Assembly (NCBI GenBank): GCA_003013855.2
Contig: ML058370.1
Location: forward strand, 1,426,001-1,490,000
Origin: Liriodendron chinense
Lineage: Eukaryota > Streptophyta > Magnoliopsida > Magnoliales > Magnoliaceae
DNA length: 64,000 bases
Direction: 5' to 3'
A program made the position numbers and the translations under genes. Under the pieces are notes generated by a model that had not been told where the DNA came from, searched no databases, and saw nothing but the letters and a program-made list of their open reading frames with translations. Positions 26,201 through 38,900 of this stretch are shown piece after piece; within the stretch, counting starts at the first letter, position 1, and each line of letters opens with the position of its first letter.

Positions 26201-29200
26201 GAATTGTAAGTGCCACTCGTTCTTGGCTTAAACATCCTAATATGAATTCTCATCAATGGTTAGGTGGAATGTATACCTGAGATTGCAGACAACCAATGCC
26301 CAAGTGTTTGGGGCAGTGTAGAAAAGTGGAGCTGCCTCAAATGGATCCCCCCCAAATTATTTACTCCTTGAATCAATATCCAATATATTTCAGCACTGTT
26401 CTGCCTTCTCTTCGAATCAGTTCCTCTTTGGAACTATTGCTTTTCAGCGATGGGTGATACGTGCTCTGATACAGCAATATATGAAACGGTTTTACCCGGT
26501 TCTTCTTATCTTTTTATTGCTCTTGAGAATACAGTAAATTGCAAAATGCAGTTCATGTTTTCCAAGCCACTCCAAACATAACGAATTTGCAGAACCAATG
26601 ATATTTTTACCAGCACTTTGAACAGCTCTTACAATAATAAATACATTACATTTAGATAAAAGAGATTGTAGTCCCCCAAAGTGGCAGTCTGGGAAGACTG
26701 CAAGCCCTGACTGGTGTTGAAACAAAGGCCCCACTTTGAAAAGTGTTGGGATGTGGTTGGCCCCCCATTTCAGCAACCAACTTTGACCTATCATTTGGGA
26801 AGACTATCAGTTTGGATCCAATGAGCATGTTGACATGTGGGCCTTTAGACATGGCTTTCTTCTTTGTGAATCACTGATACTTATTTGGATTGTATTTGGT
26901 TATGATTTTGATGCTGTTTATGATCACCTTCAACCCAAAAGGGGCAGGTGATCACCTGGTGGAAGAGCTTCCAAGAAAGGCGAACGGATCGCCAAGACTT
27001 TCCAACCCCAACATTGTCTTATTCGTCTATTCATCTTTTATTTTTTAATATTTTTTTACAGGTAAGAATTATGCGAAAGAGGCTTGTTAGGAAAACATTC
27101 GACATGATTCAGGATATATCAGAAAGCGAAAACAAAGAGGTAGATTCAGTGACTCAAGCTTTTACCGGTGTCTGTCCTTGGCTCCTACTACTTGGTCGTG
27201 AACATTGTAATCAACTTCTCGCAGGATTACAAAAAATTCTGGGAGAATTTCGGGAAGCTTCTCAAATTGGGTTGCATCGAGGACTCGGCAAACCACAAGC
27301 GCATCACACCTTTGTTGCGATTCTATTCATCCAAGAGCGAGGAGGAATTGATAAGCCTAGATGAATACGTTGAAAGCATGGGTGAGAACCAGAATGCTAT
27401 CTATTACTTGGCCACGGACAGCCTGAAAAGTGCAAAAACGGCCCCGTTCTTGGAGAAGCTGGTCCAAAAGGACATTGAGGTTTGCACTTTGTGTAGCATG
27501 GGAAATTCTTGCTGTTGGATCATATAGTCCTTGATTTTCTGATATTACTCTCTTTCAATCATCCTTTTAGGTTCTGTATCTGGTGGAGCCCATCGATGAA
27601 GTTGCTATTCAAAACCTACAGACCTACAAAGAGAAGAAATTTGTTGATATCAGCAAGGAAGATTTGGAGTTGGGTAAGTATTCTTCTTACAAGATAATTG
27701 TAGTGTGTGATAAGCCATAGGTTGATTGGCCAATATGAATTGCCTTGGTTGTGTATTTGTGGAAGACTAGGATCGGGAGCATGAATGCACCAGCCCCACC
27801 AGAAAACGGGGCCTTGCGCTGATTGAGCAGTTGAGCTTGTCCAATCATTTTGGTTTTGGAGCTACAGCTTGTATGTGTGGTGGTGCAGCAGATGAGTGGT
27901 CCTAGTGTTGCATGTTGATCGCAGTTCCCATTGGAACTATTTAAATGATATATGGAGTTTTCATTGTGGTTAGGGTGATCGTTTTTGCTTAACCCCCATG
28001 GGAACTCTGGCAAAAATGTTGCATTGTTTCTATCGGTGGGTCTTTTTGGTGCATGTATTGCTGACCTGAAATTTTGTATCAGGTGATGAGGACGAGGTGA
28101 AACAAAGAGAAAACAAGCAAGAATACAATCTCCTCTGTGACTGGATAAAGCAACAGCTTGGTGATAAGGTGGCCAAAGTGCAAGTGTCGAAGCGTCTGAG
28201 CTCATCGCCCTGTGTGCTTGTCTCTGGCAAGTTTGGTTGGTCCGCTAACATGGAAAGGTAATTTACGGATCTATGCTTTAGCCCTTAGCCACCCAAGCAC
28301 TCTTTATGCTCATCATGTAACTTGTGACCAGGTTCGCGATCATGTGTTACCTTTAGGAGCCCATATGCAGAGATCAATGGATGATCGTAACTGTTCATCT
28401 TTCAGTAGCTACCTCAGACAGACCAGGATCTGCTAACCACCGCTGAAAGGATAACTCTGACTATTGATTCGTGAAGTTGAATGTAAAGTGTGAACTCTTA
28501 AAACTTTTTAGTGGTCATCTGTAAGTATTTATGGTCAGAGCTATCCTTTCAGCATGAGGTATGGACCATGGTCCATCCTCAATAGCCCCTAGAAAATGCA
28601 CTTCCAGTCATCTGCCCATCTTTGCATGTGGGCCTCTTGGGGCGATCCACTTGCTGTACGGGCCTGAGTCACATGATCTAGACAAAACAAACACCATATG
28701 CGGGCTAAAAACTTGTTGCTGGGACTCAGTATTTTTCAGGGTTAGTTAACCGGGTATTGGGTGTACATGTGTACATGGAACCAAAGAACTTGGCTGAGCT
28801 CCGAATCAAGTGCAATTTTTAAAACACTGCTCATCTCATCCTCCTGTTGTAGGTTAATGAAAGCACAAACGCTTGGTGACACATCTAGCTTGGAATTCAT
28901 GAGAGGGAGGAGAATTTTAGAGGTCAATCCAGATAATCCCATCATTAAGGATCTCAATGTAAGATCACCTACTCAAGGCTGCCTACTCATATGTTCTATT
29001 GAGGCTATATCACTTTCACTTGTATGAGTTGCATGACCCATGCTCATTTGTTCTATTGAGACTATCACATTCACTTGCATGAGTTGCACGACCCATGCTC
29101 AGCCTCCTTGTCTTGCTGGATGGAACCCACAGGGCTGCATGTGCAGATGATCCAAATGCTCCATCAGGTAAAGAAAAAAATAAAAATAAAATCCAGGCAA

Positions 29201-31138
29201 TTGACTGTAGTCAGGGTAGTCAATTGGCTTGATTTTTGGACTGTATCCTGTCCAAATTAATTCCTGCTAGATGGATGGTTGTGGCCATCCAAACATGCAG
29301 CCATGTGGGTTTGTAATGGCAAAGAGCTGCAACAGGTGCTCCTCCAATTTGTGTAAATGAACGCATAGCCTGCTATTCTAGGCTGTTCAAGACCCTGAAT
29401 TTGAACATCTGGCCCCTTGATCATAATTTCCCTAAACCCATCTAGTTTCTTCCAAGTGTTCTTGCATTTCATACATGCACACATATTGTTTGTAAGAGTC
29501 ATGTTGAAGTGTCATCTTTTGGAGTACTGCTAGCCCCATGCCTTACGCACCTCTACACATGGCATATGCCACTTCTGCATGTTTAGGACATCCAAGCCAT
29601 GAATTTAGGTGGTCCATCCCTGTGGATATTCTGGCTGAATTTTTTTGCTGGTCATCTACCTAGTAGGCTGTCCATCATTCTCGGACATGAGTGGCCTATC
29701 TGGCCATTGGATAGCCTGATTGTTTGAAATCTACATGGTAGATTCCACCTGCTTCACAGCTCAGGTTTCCTACTCGATGCTGGGTGGCACATGTCCATGG
29801 CATGTGCCCGTTTGCCTAACAAACGTTCATTCTTTGAACTGGGTGGTTGCTGACATTATAGCGGAAATAAGGACCAGAAAGGTGCCATCTTATCAATGAT
29901 GCTTTTGACGTCCCTGAACTGAGACTGTTATCATATCTTTCTGACATTGGAATATATGGATGTAACTTACAGGCTGCATGCAAGAATGCCCCAGAGAGCA
30001 GCGAAGCTAAGAGAGCTGTTGACCTATTGTATGATACCGCGTTGATCTCGAGTGGATTCACGGTAAGGCTACAAACCCTGACAAATGTCCAACGTGTGAT
30101 AGAGCATTTTGCTCGGCCTAACTTGTGGGCCCCCACCTTTTAGTTGATCTATTCTCATGTGGTTGGCCTTGTTGATGGGAGATCTTTACCCACTGTTCCA
30201 TCCTGTTCTGTTGGGCCCTGGTATTTTACCATTGGCTATCGTTTTCCATCTACAAGCTGCCAATTAGATAGCTAAGATTATCTGGAGGAATAATGAGGAT
30301 GGCGCTCCCCTTCATGGGGCCATCTGATGGATGGCTGTGAATACTGAAAGGTGGCTCTCCTGTATCATTTCTGACTGAACAAATAATTCCATTTCTTTCA
30401 ATCGACCATTCATGAAAAGATTCTTGTCTGGAAGGGATTTCAAATTCATGGTTTATTGAGAGCTTGTTCTTAAGAGCCATGACTCAATGCAAAATTTTCT
30501 CACCTTATTTTGGTACAAGATCTGTTGGCCCACTTACAATTGCTAGTGACCATTTGCTTAAGAGGTCTACGGCAGTTTGCACCCCAGATCACCAGGGTTG
30601 GATGATCAATTGTCTGGTTCAGGGCAAGCAAAACAGATGGATGAGTAAAAGTGGCCTTCACCATCCATTTTGCAGGCCCCTAATTGGTGCGGCGTGGGTC
30701 ATCCAAATGGATTGATTTTAGGGTCATGTGCAATCCACCACAAGCCCCTCTTATCCAATGGTCTGAGATTATCCCCTTCTTTCCAATGGTCCAAGGTTAC
30801 CCACGCCCATCTGTGTCCTGCATGAATTTACACCACAAGAAGGTAAAAGAGAGGTCATGCTAAGATTTTTTTTTGTTCCCATGAACACTACTGCCTCTTC
30901 TCACTTCCTCTCTTTTTTCTTCCCTCCACAGCCTGATAGCCCAGCCGAGTTGGGTAACAAAATATATGAGATGATGTCGATTGCCCTGGGTGGAAGATGG
31001 GGAAGACTGGAATCAGAAGACGAAGAAGCGGATGCTGATTCCGAAGCGAGCTCCGAAGCTGTCCCCGCTGAAAGCTCAGAGGCTGAGGTGGTTGAGCCCT
31101 CAGAGGTGCGGTCGGAGAGCGATCCTTGGAAGGATTGA
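19076..31138 (+). CDS. HSP90.5: Chloroplast heat shock protein 90 (HSP90C), 19 exons
   Basis: ATP-dependent chaperone of the plastid stroma; family members support protein import, folding and plastid biogenesis. Exons: 19076-19348, 20832-20905, 21867-21992, 22064-22157, 22295-22378, 22768-22911, 23004-23120, 24379-24426, 24516-24596, 25067-25171, 25818-25958, 26113-26205, 27062-27139, 27225-27479, 27571-27673, 28083-28257, 28853-28958, 29973-30062, 30932-31138. All introns are GT-AG and the joined frame is open for 797 residues, close to the family length. Residues 1 to ~70 are an Arg/Ser-rich transit peptide. The GHKL ATPase motifs are present: LRELVSNASDAL (Glu113), DTGIGMT (Asp159), GQFGVGFYSAFLVAD. 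A charged linker (acidic, then KKKKKK) spans ~305-328. Middle-domain Arg452 lies in LNVSREILQ. The C-terminus is acidic and ends DPWKD, lacking cytosolic MEEVD or ER KDEL, which supports plastid targeting. ATG 19076 is the only start giving the transit peptide. No coding lesion was seen. Confidence 0.96.
19349..20831 (+). other. HSP90 intron 1 (1.48 kb)
   Basis: T-rich intron. Between about 19500 and 20060 the phrase GAATTTGRGRTTTTC recurs at least six times with variation, a degenerate internal repeat. At about 20173-20520 lies a block beginning CATCGTTTTAAACCC and ending TCTTTTAAAGCATT, with internal CAGACCGG phrases. It looks like an inserted MITE, though its ends pair poorly. Confidence 0.5.
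21764..21812 (+). repeat. Polypyrimidine (CTTTTT)n tract in HSP90 intron 2
   Basis: About seven CTTTTT units, ending roughly 55 bp before the exon 3 acceptor at 21866. It may reinforce the polypyrimidine signal. No other gene is present in intron 2. Confidence 0.7.
23241..23277 (+). repeat. (GT)n microsatellite in HSP90 intron 7
   Basis: An uninterrupted GT tract of about 18 units. The antisense poly-His-Thr frame and the sense Val-Cys frame across it are artefacts. A shorter copy recurs at 23715-23731 as part of a local duplication. Confidence 0.9.
23395..23815 (+). mobile_element. RTE-type LINE 3' fragment in HSP90 intron 7
   Basis: Translated in broken frames, the block resembles the C-terminal end of plant RTE-clade LINE proteins (phrases like WFGHV, then GRP, then TWM-VVRKDL). 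It ends in CCCAACTAATTGGGATAAGG followed by CTTTGATGATGATGATG, the usual tail of these elements. The fragment is interrupted by a second copy of upstream intron sequence (23603-23730). It is not an exon: the flanking HSP90 exons join in frame without it. Confidence 0.75.
25509..25705. mobile_element. hAT-type MITE in HSP90 intron 10
   Basis: A 197-bp insertion with exact 8-bp target duplications GTGTAGAT (25501-25508 and 25706-25713). Its inverted ends are CAAGGTATCC and GGACACCTTG (9 of 10 paired). The interior is made of repeated, partly palindromic CGTATTGGCCGATA and GATACGTATC phrases. An 8-bp duplication is the hallmark of hAT transposition. It encodes no protein. Confidence 0.85.
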
Positions 31139-32961
31139 GTCTTTCTTTTTGGTCCAATTGAGAGTTCTTCACTGGAAGATGATATCAAGAAGTGGTTGTA
31201 GGTTGAGAATAGAATATAAAAACCACATGCAATTTGAAGAATGGGTTGGGAAGAGAGGAAAATTTTGATTTTTTCTGGTAACAATGCTGTTATAAACAAC
31301 CCCCATGTAGTGGTGAGAGAGATTTTGGAAGGCATATATAGCTGTTGCAGTGTTTTCGATAGCGGACTCCAACACAAATCCTTCTCATGATATCAGATGG
31401 GGTGCTTCTTGATAAAAAGGAAAGATGGGCATGGATTTTCAAGGTGTCTCATGTGATATTTTGTGTTGGACCATGTCTGATGGATGGCTGATTCTACAAG
31501 TTCCGTCTTTGAAGCGAGGATTGTACTGGGGATGCTTGTGAGGCGTGCTGGATCCAGCACTGGTCATCGCTGAATCTGAATCTGAATCTCCGCCTCAGAC
31601 TCAGTTCACTTCTAAAGTAATCAGAACCATTCAATATGACAGGTTACCATTTGATGGACCATAGCTCAAAAGACTATTTTGGGCGTTGGGCTTGGCTTTA
31701 GTGCCCACCAATGACTGTTGGTGAGGAGTTTTTAAGCACAATGCATAAGTGTGACACATTCAATGGGCAGCAATGGAATGTATAGATTTGTAGAATCGCA
31801 GTGATTTTGAGCTTTGGTCCATCCTCATGGTGGCCCATCAGACCAATGGTTTCAACTGCTCTTGGCATGTGCAGTCCAGATTTGCAAGATGAGTGCACAA
31901 ATTTCCTAATGCCCTTGCCCATTAGGTAACAGGTTCATTAATACAGCCCTGCCTGATCAAGTGGTTCAATGGACCCCACTAGTTGAAACAATCTGGCCTG
32001 CCAGCTTGCATAGTGGTCCATGCACACATGTACTTGGCCCCCAAGAGCTGGTGGGTCCTGCTGTATGATTACTTCCTACTTACAGCAGGTTGTCTGCTGG
32101 TCTGCAGCAAAAGTTTATTATAAAACATAAAGAAATATAAAGACTTTCTAATACATGTATTAAACAACCCCCCTTGCTGAAGCCCTGGCCCCCATCAATG
32201 GACGGTGGAAGATTGTTCACCCCTGTGCATTTGAATGCACTCGTATTGGTGTTTGTTTGGGCTCCGAATCGTGATTGTGTTTCATGTTGGACTAGAAAAG
32301 ACCAAAAATCCGAATTTGAGGTGAACCATCACCAACTTTTGTGACTTTATGATTTGACTTGTATGTTTGCAATTCAATTGAATCGTGCATCCGAATGCAG
32401 CCTTGTTACATATTACACCCATTCCACTAATTGGAGAATCCTATCCATCCAATTCAATGGGAATCACTGCGCTCAATTTCTTTTAACTATCCAATTTCAG
32501 GCCACTAATCCAATGGATGGTTTTCTAAGTTATAGCCTTTATAATAAATATGGTGGCTCACTAAATCAAGAGAACAGAATCATCCACTGAACACCAACAG
32601 CAATTGAAACCTCGTTAAATTAACTTAATTCCTAATACTTATCTTGAAAACACATAATACACACATTTTCCATTACCATTTCAATCTTCCCAGCTTATCA
32701 AACACCAACAACAGCAGTAGCAACAACAATAACAAAACATTTATAAATCATAATACAGCGGTACAATTTCTATCACTGACCTTCTTCTCCCTCAGACCTC
32801 ATAAACGGCGTGCTTTAAACAATGGATATTGCACAATCCAACCGATCTCATCATACGTCCAAAGCTGCCAATGATTCGATCCAAACAGTCAAGAAAAATA
32901 CAATATAATAACAAAAATACACAAGCCACAGTTTGATAACACAGTTAAAAATAAGTAACTC
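31139..32961. other. Convergent intergenic region with both 3' ends
   Basis: Contains the 3' UTR of HSP90 (+) and, from the other side, that of the ABHD17-type gene (-). AATATAAAA-like candidate poly(A) signals occur near 31207, but cleavage sites cannot be placed. A block at about 32225-32405 resembles the MITE at 35691 (TTTGTTTGGGC at one end, GTGCATCCGAATGCA at the other). No additional gene is seen. Confidence 0.5.
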
Positions 32962-35900
32962 TTAGCCACTCCCAGTTTTATCCGACCGATCAATGCTGTT
33001 CCTCGACCGTTCTAGTGGGCCCACGCCGTTCCTCGCCTTCTCGGAGCGCTCCACGCTCCTTCTCGACTTCTCTCTTTTATCGGTGCTGGTCCGTGACTTC
33101 TCTCTCCGGTCTGTACTTGTCCTAGACTTGTCTTTGTAGTCTGTACTTGGCCTTGGCTTCTCTCTTTGGTCTGTGCTCTTCCGAGGGAGCTCGAAAAAAT
33201 CCGAACTCTTCCGGGAAGGCTCGGAGAGATCCGAGCTCTGAATAGTAACATTTCTGATGATGGGTGATCTTTCAACTGCCAATATGAATTTCTTGAGATG
33301 GCTTATGTACTCTGGATAGAGTTCTAAGTCGCAGTGCTTCCCTCCTTTGAGCCAGAGCGGCTCGTACTTCTCTTTACAAAGCTCCCAAAGCTGCTTGCCA
33401 TGGGAACAGTCCACGACATCATCTGACGTCCCCTGTGAACATACGAAAAAAAGGAAAACCCAATCTCAAACAACATTCACATCTATTGCATAATCAATGA
33501 TGCTTGGGTGTGTTGCATTCCTGATGTTCATAGGATTCTGTTTTTTTGTTTTTTTTTGTTTTGGTTTGTAGAACAAGGACAATTGCATGGAGCGCCAAGA
33601 TTGATTGAAATCAGGCTGTATGTCTGGAGATGGGGGTAAAAAGGTTTACTGCTCATTATAGCTTTCAACGGCCATTACTTTGTGACTGTCCATTGCAATT
33701 GTGCATAAAATATGTTGTTGGAAAGCAATCAATGAGCTCTACGTTAATGTCATCTTATGAGTTAATTTTGAGTTTAAAGTAAAAATTTACTATTTTTAGT
33801 AAGTCACAAGTTTTACTATTTTAAGATGTTTAAGGGTTTGAAGAGTGCAATAATAGCTTCAAGTCTTTGTTTCGAGTCTTCTAGGAGAGATTGGATAAGA
33901 TTAGATGTCCTTAACAATTTTTAGTGAATTTATTTCTTTGAAAAAGTTACGAATTTAGGGCTTAGGGCTTATAAGTCATGTTAAGGGTGTTGTATATGGA
34001 CTTTATTTGTTATTTTTAGCAATGTTTTTCTCACGGATTTGGGTTTTATAATAGAGGAAGGAGACAATGTCTTCCTCCCCATTTCCACCATGCATCGACT
34101 TTCAAGGTTTCCTTGTGAATTTGAGTTTTATCATAGAGGAAGGAGAATGATATCTTCCTCCCCTTTTCAGCACGCACTCACTACCCTAGTTTTATTGCGC
34201 CAGTTTGAGCATTGATCTGTGTTTGTCTTAGCTCAATACCCTGCAATTGGTAGGTGGGAGGCAGTTCGTCCAGAGTGTCCATCTAGCGGGTCGCATTCGT
34301 GGATGCCCCATGGTTGAAAACAAACTAATTGGATGATCCTAGCCATTCTATTAGTTATCTTCAATAGCATGGTAGAAAATGAAAATCATCCTCGTTCAAC
34401 ATTCAACAGTGTGATGATTCTGATTATCTCATCAAATTTTTTTGTTTTTTTAAATTTTTTTTATAACCATGAGCCATGCATGGATAGATTAACAAGGTAG
34501 ACGGTCTGGATCGGCTGCCCCAATTTCTCTGTGCCTAGTATTGGGCAGTTAACACATTACTAATAAGGTGAAAGCCTGAATTGTGGACAGATCTCTATCA
34601 CTACCTAGTATTTTCCTCCTTTGAATGCAGACCACTAAGGCAAAGGATCGACGGGTTGGGATAATCCCATCAGTGAGATCTGTGGAATATCCACCATCCA
34701 TCATACAACCCATAAAATCAGTGATCCATATCACCCTACAACGGGTCCCACTCATACAAAATCAAGGCCAATTATCATGTAATTCCTTGTAAACTAAAAT
34801 GTGTTAATGGGTCATCTCCGGATTCAACTGCAATTGTACTGAAAAAAAACCAATGGAAGCATCGGAGTAGAAATACTCACATGAATTATCAGAACAGGAC
34901 AGGTGACTAGAGGGATTTTATCAATATTCTGCACAAAAAAGAACAGATCGGCACTCGTTAATGGTGAATAACATTTCACATAATTATCAAAGGCAAAGCA
35001 TCAAACCTTCAGATGATCCAATGCTCCTACAAGCACAAATTTCTCGTGCTTGGCATATGTGTAAGATGATGCAAAACTGCTTCATGGACCAAAATCACAA
35101 TGAACGGACGATCCTTACCATTTCAGAAATGGGGTACAAGAAAGGAATGGTTATGATTGTCCGATCATTGTGATCATAACATGCCACATATATGGTGTAG
35201 GATTGGAGACGAGGAATTTTGTGCTTATGGGAGCATTAGATCTCATCCAATTGAAAAAAATGTGAACCTTATATATGTCAAACCAGTATGTACGCTTCAC
35301 GGGATACATGACGCGGAGGCCAGACAGAATGGGACTATGCAGAACAACAGCTCTCAGACGAGGCAAGCGGGCTGCCAATTCCAACGTGGGGCCACTGCCA
35401 ACCGACTGGCCATATAAAATGATGTCTTCCTCCTTCACTCTGTAAGTGTCTTCTAGGCATCTATAAGCGGCCTCGATGTCGGCATATGTATTTTGCTCAC
35501 TTGCCTACCAAAAGGCAATAGAATAAACTCATTTAGAGGGGAAAAACACATCGAAAGCTTTAAAAATACAAAATGCAGACTGTTGTAATGTGAGGCCAAA
35601 CCTTTCCAGTTGACTGTCCGTATCCAGAGTAGTCATACCTGTTCAGCATAAGATGTCAAAGTTGGAGTAGAAAAAGCATCATGATAGTAAGGGTGCGTTT
35701 GGATGCGCGGAGTGAATTGAATCGTGAAACATGGTTTCACCTGAAGTTGTGTTTCATTCAATTCCAACTAAAAAGTGATGTAATTCCAATTTGTCGCCTA
35801 GACCTTCAATATGTATGCTAAAAGGAAAATGCAATTTGGGCATTGGCATTTTAGCAGACTAGCAATTGCAATTCAATTCAATAGTGCATCCAAACACACC

Positions 35901-38900
35901 CTAGAGGTCACAGAAACATCAAGGATGGCTTGTGAGCGGCATTGCATATAGATGTTCTACAGACACATTTGTTAACCAATCCTGCACATACAATGTCTGG
36001 TTGTATACTTGCTTGGCCCCATAAAAGGTACATGTGGGACCTACATTTTAACGATCCATGTCGTTCACGGATGGGCACGATGGTCCAACCCATGGTGGGC
36101 TCATCGGATGGACGGTTCAGGGTAAGGGAATGTGAGCTCTGCAATAACAGTGAAGCCCAATACCTTTTCAGGTTAGATAAAGAAGACCGCCTTGATTTTG
36201 CCCGTCAATCGTGGATTTGATAGAGCGGCCAGTTGGATTACAAGGATCATCAGATCTGTGATGTATTTGGATCTTGTTCTGTCCGCAGCAGGGAGAACAG
36301 TTTGAACGGTTGGGATTAATTTAAATACATCCCACATGGAGACGGATGTGTTTGCTAATGCTCCCTCATAGTGTAGCAAACTCACACTATTGCCTATGAA
36401 TATACAAGTAACGACCAAAACTAACTACTGTGGAACTGTTTTCTCTCTTGTATTGAGTGCCATGGTTGGTTTTAAATTTTTTTCTTACTATTAAAAAAAG
36501 CAAAATAAGTCTCTTCATACATGCAGCTCCATCCTCATGGTACACATGGAACTGATCCTGTTTGGGACTGTTGATTGGGTGGGCCACCACATGGATGGGC
36601 TATCACAGTGATTGGATAACCCTGAGCCATGTTACAGATCTTGTTCTGGGATTTTCTTGGGGAATTTTGAGGTTTTTCTTGGTATATTATTGGAAAAATC
36701 TAAAAAAAAAAAAACATTTAAAATAATAATTAAAAATTTAAGTATATAGTTACGTAATGAATTAGTTAAAATTTATGTTTCTGTTTATATCAGGATAAAT
36801 TTGCAAAGAAAAAAAAGAAACCGTAGACTTTGTTTTTTGAAAATCTTGTGATATTATCACCATAATATAACTCAGTTTATTTCTTGCAAAAATAGCATGA
36901 GATTTTCAAAATCATGGTGATATTTGTCGCATAGGTCTGAGCATCCATGGTGAGTTTTTTCGATGGTTGAATGTGGAATGATTTGAACTGAGATTGCAAA
37001 TGTCCATTATCAAAATGGGGATAACAATCCTCTTATGTTTTGGGATATGGGCTATCTGCATGGTGGACCATGAAACCAACATTAATCCTGGTCAACACAA
37101 ATATTTGCCACATGTACAGTATTAGAGGGAATTGCATAGAGATTTTATAAGGTCAGCTCTTAATCCAAATACCCGATAACTCGACTTGATCTCCAATTGG
37201 CTCAGGTCAACTTGGGGACATGAGTCTTTATTTGACTTAAAAATAAAAATATTTATAGTTGTCATCGTAGTCATCTAAGCTTATCCCAATCAATTAGGGC
37301 CAACTACATGAATCCCGTTTCACCATTCCACTCCATCAAGGGTCATGCCTTCAGTTAGACCATAGGTAATCAAGTCTTTTTCTTACTACCTCCATCCATG
37401 TCCTTTTGGGCCTTCCTCTTGCCCTTTTTAGAGCTTTCAACCTGTAGTATCTATTGCACATGATCAAACCATCCAAGTCCACTTTCCCTTGTCTTATTTC
37501 TTATTGGTGCTACTCTTAAGTTCCCTCAAATACATTCATTTCTAATTCTATTCTTCCTCATCTTGCCACTCATTCACCTCAACATCCTCATTTTAGCTCA
37601 CATCTTGGCAACATGTTGTTCTTGAACTGGCCAACATTCTGTCCCATAAAGCATGGTTGGTCTTATAGTTATCCTATAAAATTTCTCTTTTAGTTTGAGT
37701 GGTACACAACTGTTACATAAAACTCTAGAAGCACATCTCCATTTCTTCCACCTAGCTTGAATTCTATGGGCAACATCCTTCTCAATCTTCTAGCTCATGA
37801 ATTATTGATTCAAGGTATTGATCGAAGTGGTCTTTTTGGGAAGCCTCTTAGTCAGCAATCTTAACTAATTCCTCGCTTTCTTAAACTCTATATACTCTGT
37901 TTTAGTTCGACTAATTTTAAATCCTTTAGATTCTAAAGCACCCATCCATAAATCAAGCTTGGTGTTTATGCCTCCTCGTCAATCAAAACTATGTGATCTA
38001 CAAACAACACACACCATAGTATCTCTTCCTGCAAATGCCTTATTCATAACTAATGTGTAAGGGTATGAGCTCAATGCTGACCCTTAGTGCAAGCCTAAAG
38101 CAATTAAAAACTCACATCTCTCCACTAGTGGTTCTCATATTTGTTACTGCTCCCTCATACATATCCTTAATCATGTCAAAATGTTCTCTTTAAACTCCTT
38201 TCTCAACACCCACTATGTTAACTTTCTAGGGATCCCATCGTATGCTTTCTCAAGTTATAAAAATCATGTGGAGATCCTTCCTCCTCTCCTTATATTTCTC
38301 CATCAATTGTCTAAGTAGGAAAATAGCTTCAGTGGTAGACTTCCTAAGCATGAAATCAAACTAATTTTTTGATACTTTCATCTCATGCCTTAATCTTTGC
38401 TCCATAACTCTCTCCTAAAGGTTCATTGCATGGCTCATAAATTTAATCTGACAATAGTTAGTGTAACTCTTGTTTTCGTCTTTCTCAAAGCTTCTTTTAC
38501 TTCAAATGCGTGTTACTCTCTCTCTCAAAGAAAAAAAGAAGAAGAAGAAAAAGCTTTATCGACCTTGTAATGGGCCGTTATGGGCCGTTATGGGGGGCGT
38601 AATGGGTTATTATGGGGCCATTATGGCCACCTTGTAATGTGTAATGGTGGCTATTGTTATCTTTATGTAATAGGCATTACGTAACCATTTTTGCATACCT
38701 TAGTTTAGATATTTTAATCCTATGAAAATAGCTATTATCTCCAACACGATTTGAGTTTATGACTCCTTTTATCCCCACACGCTCAAAGTGGTTGTCGGTT
38801 AATAAGTTTTGAAAATAGCTTCCTGACCTTTCATTGATCCCATTAATCCCATTTTCCTTTACTAGTACCTTTTGGTTATCTTTCTTCATGCATCCAACAT

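Noticed and set aside
33012..33275. Second 87-residue minus-strand frame over ABHD17 exon 5
   Set aside because: A frame shadow of the repetitive tail; the triad-bearing frame is the coding one.
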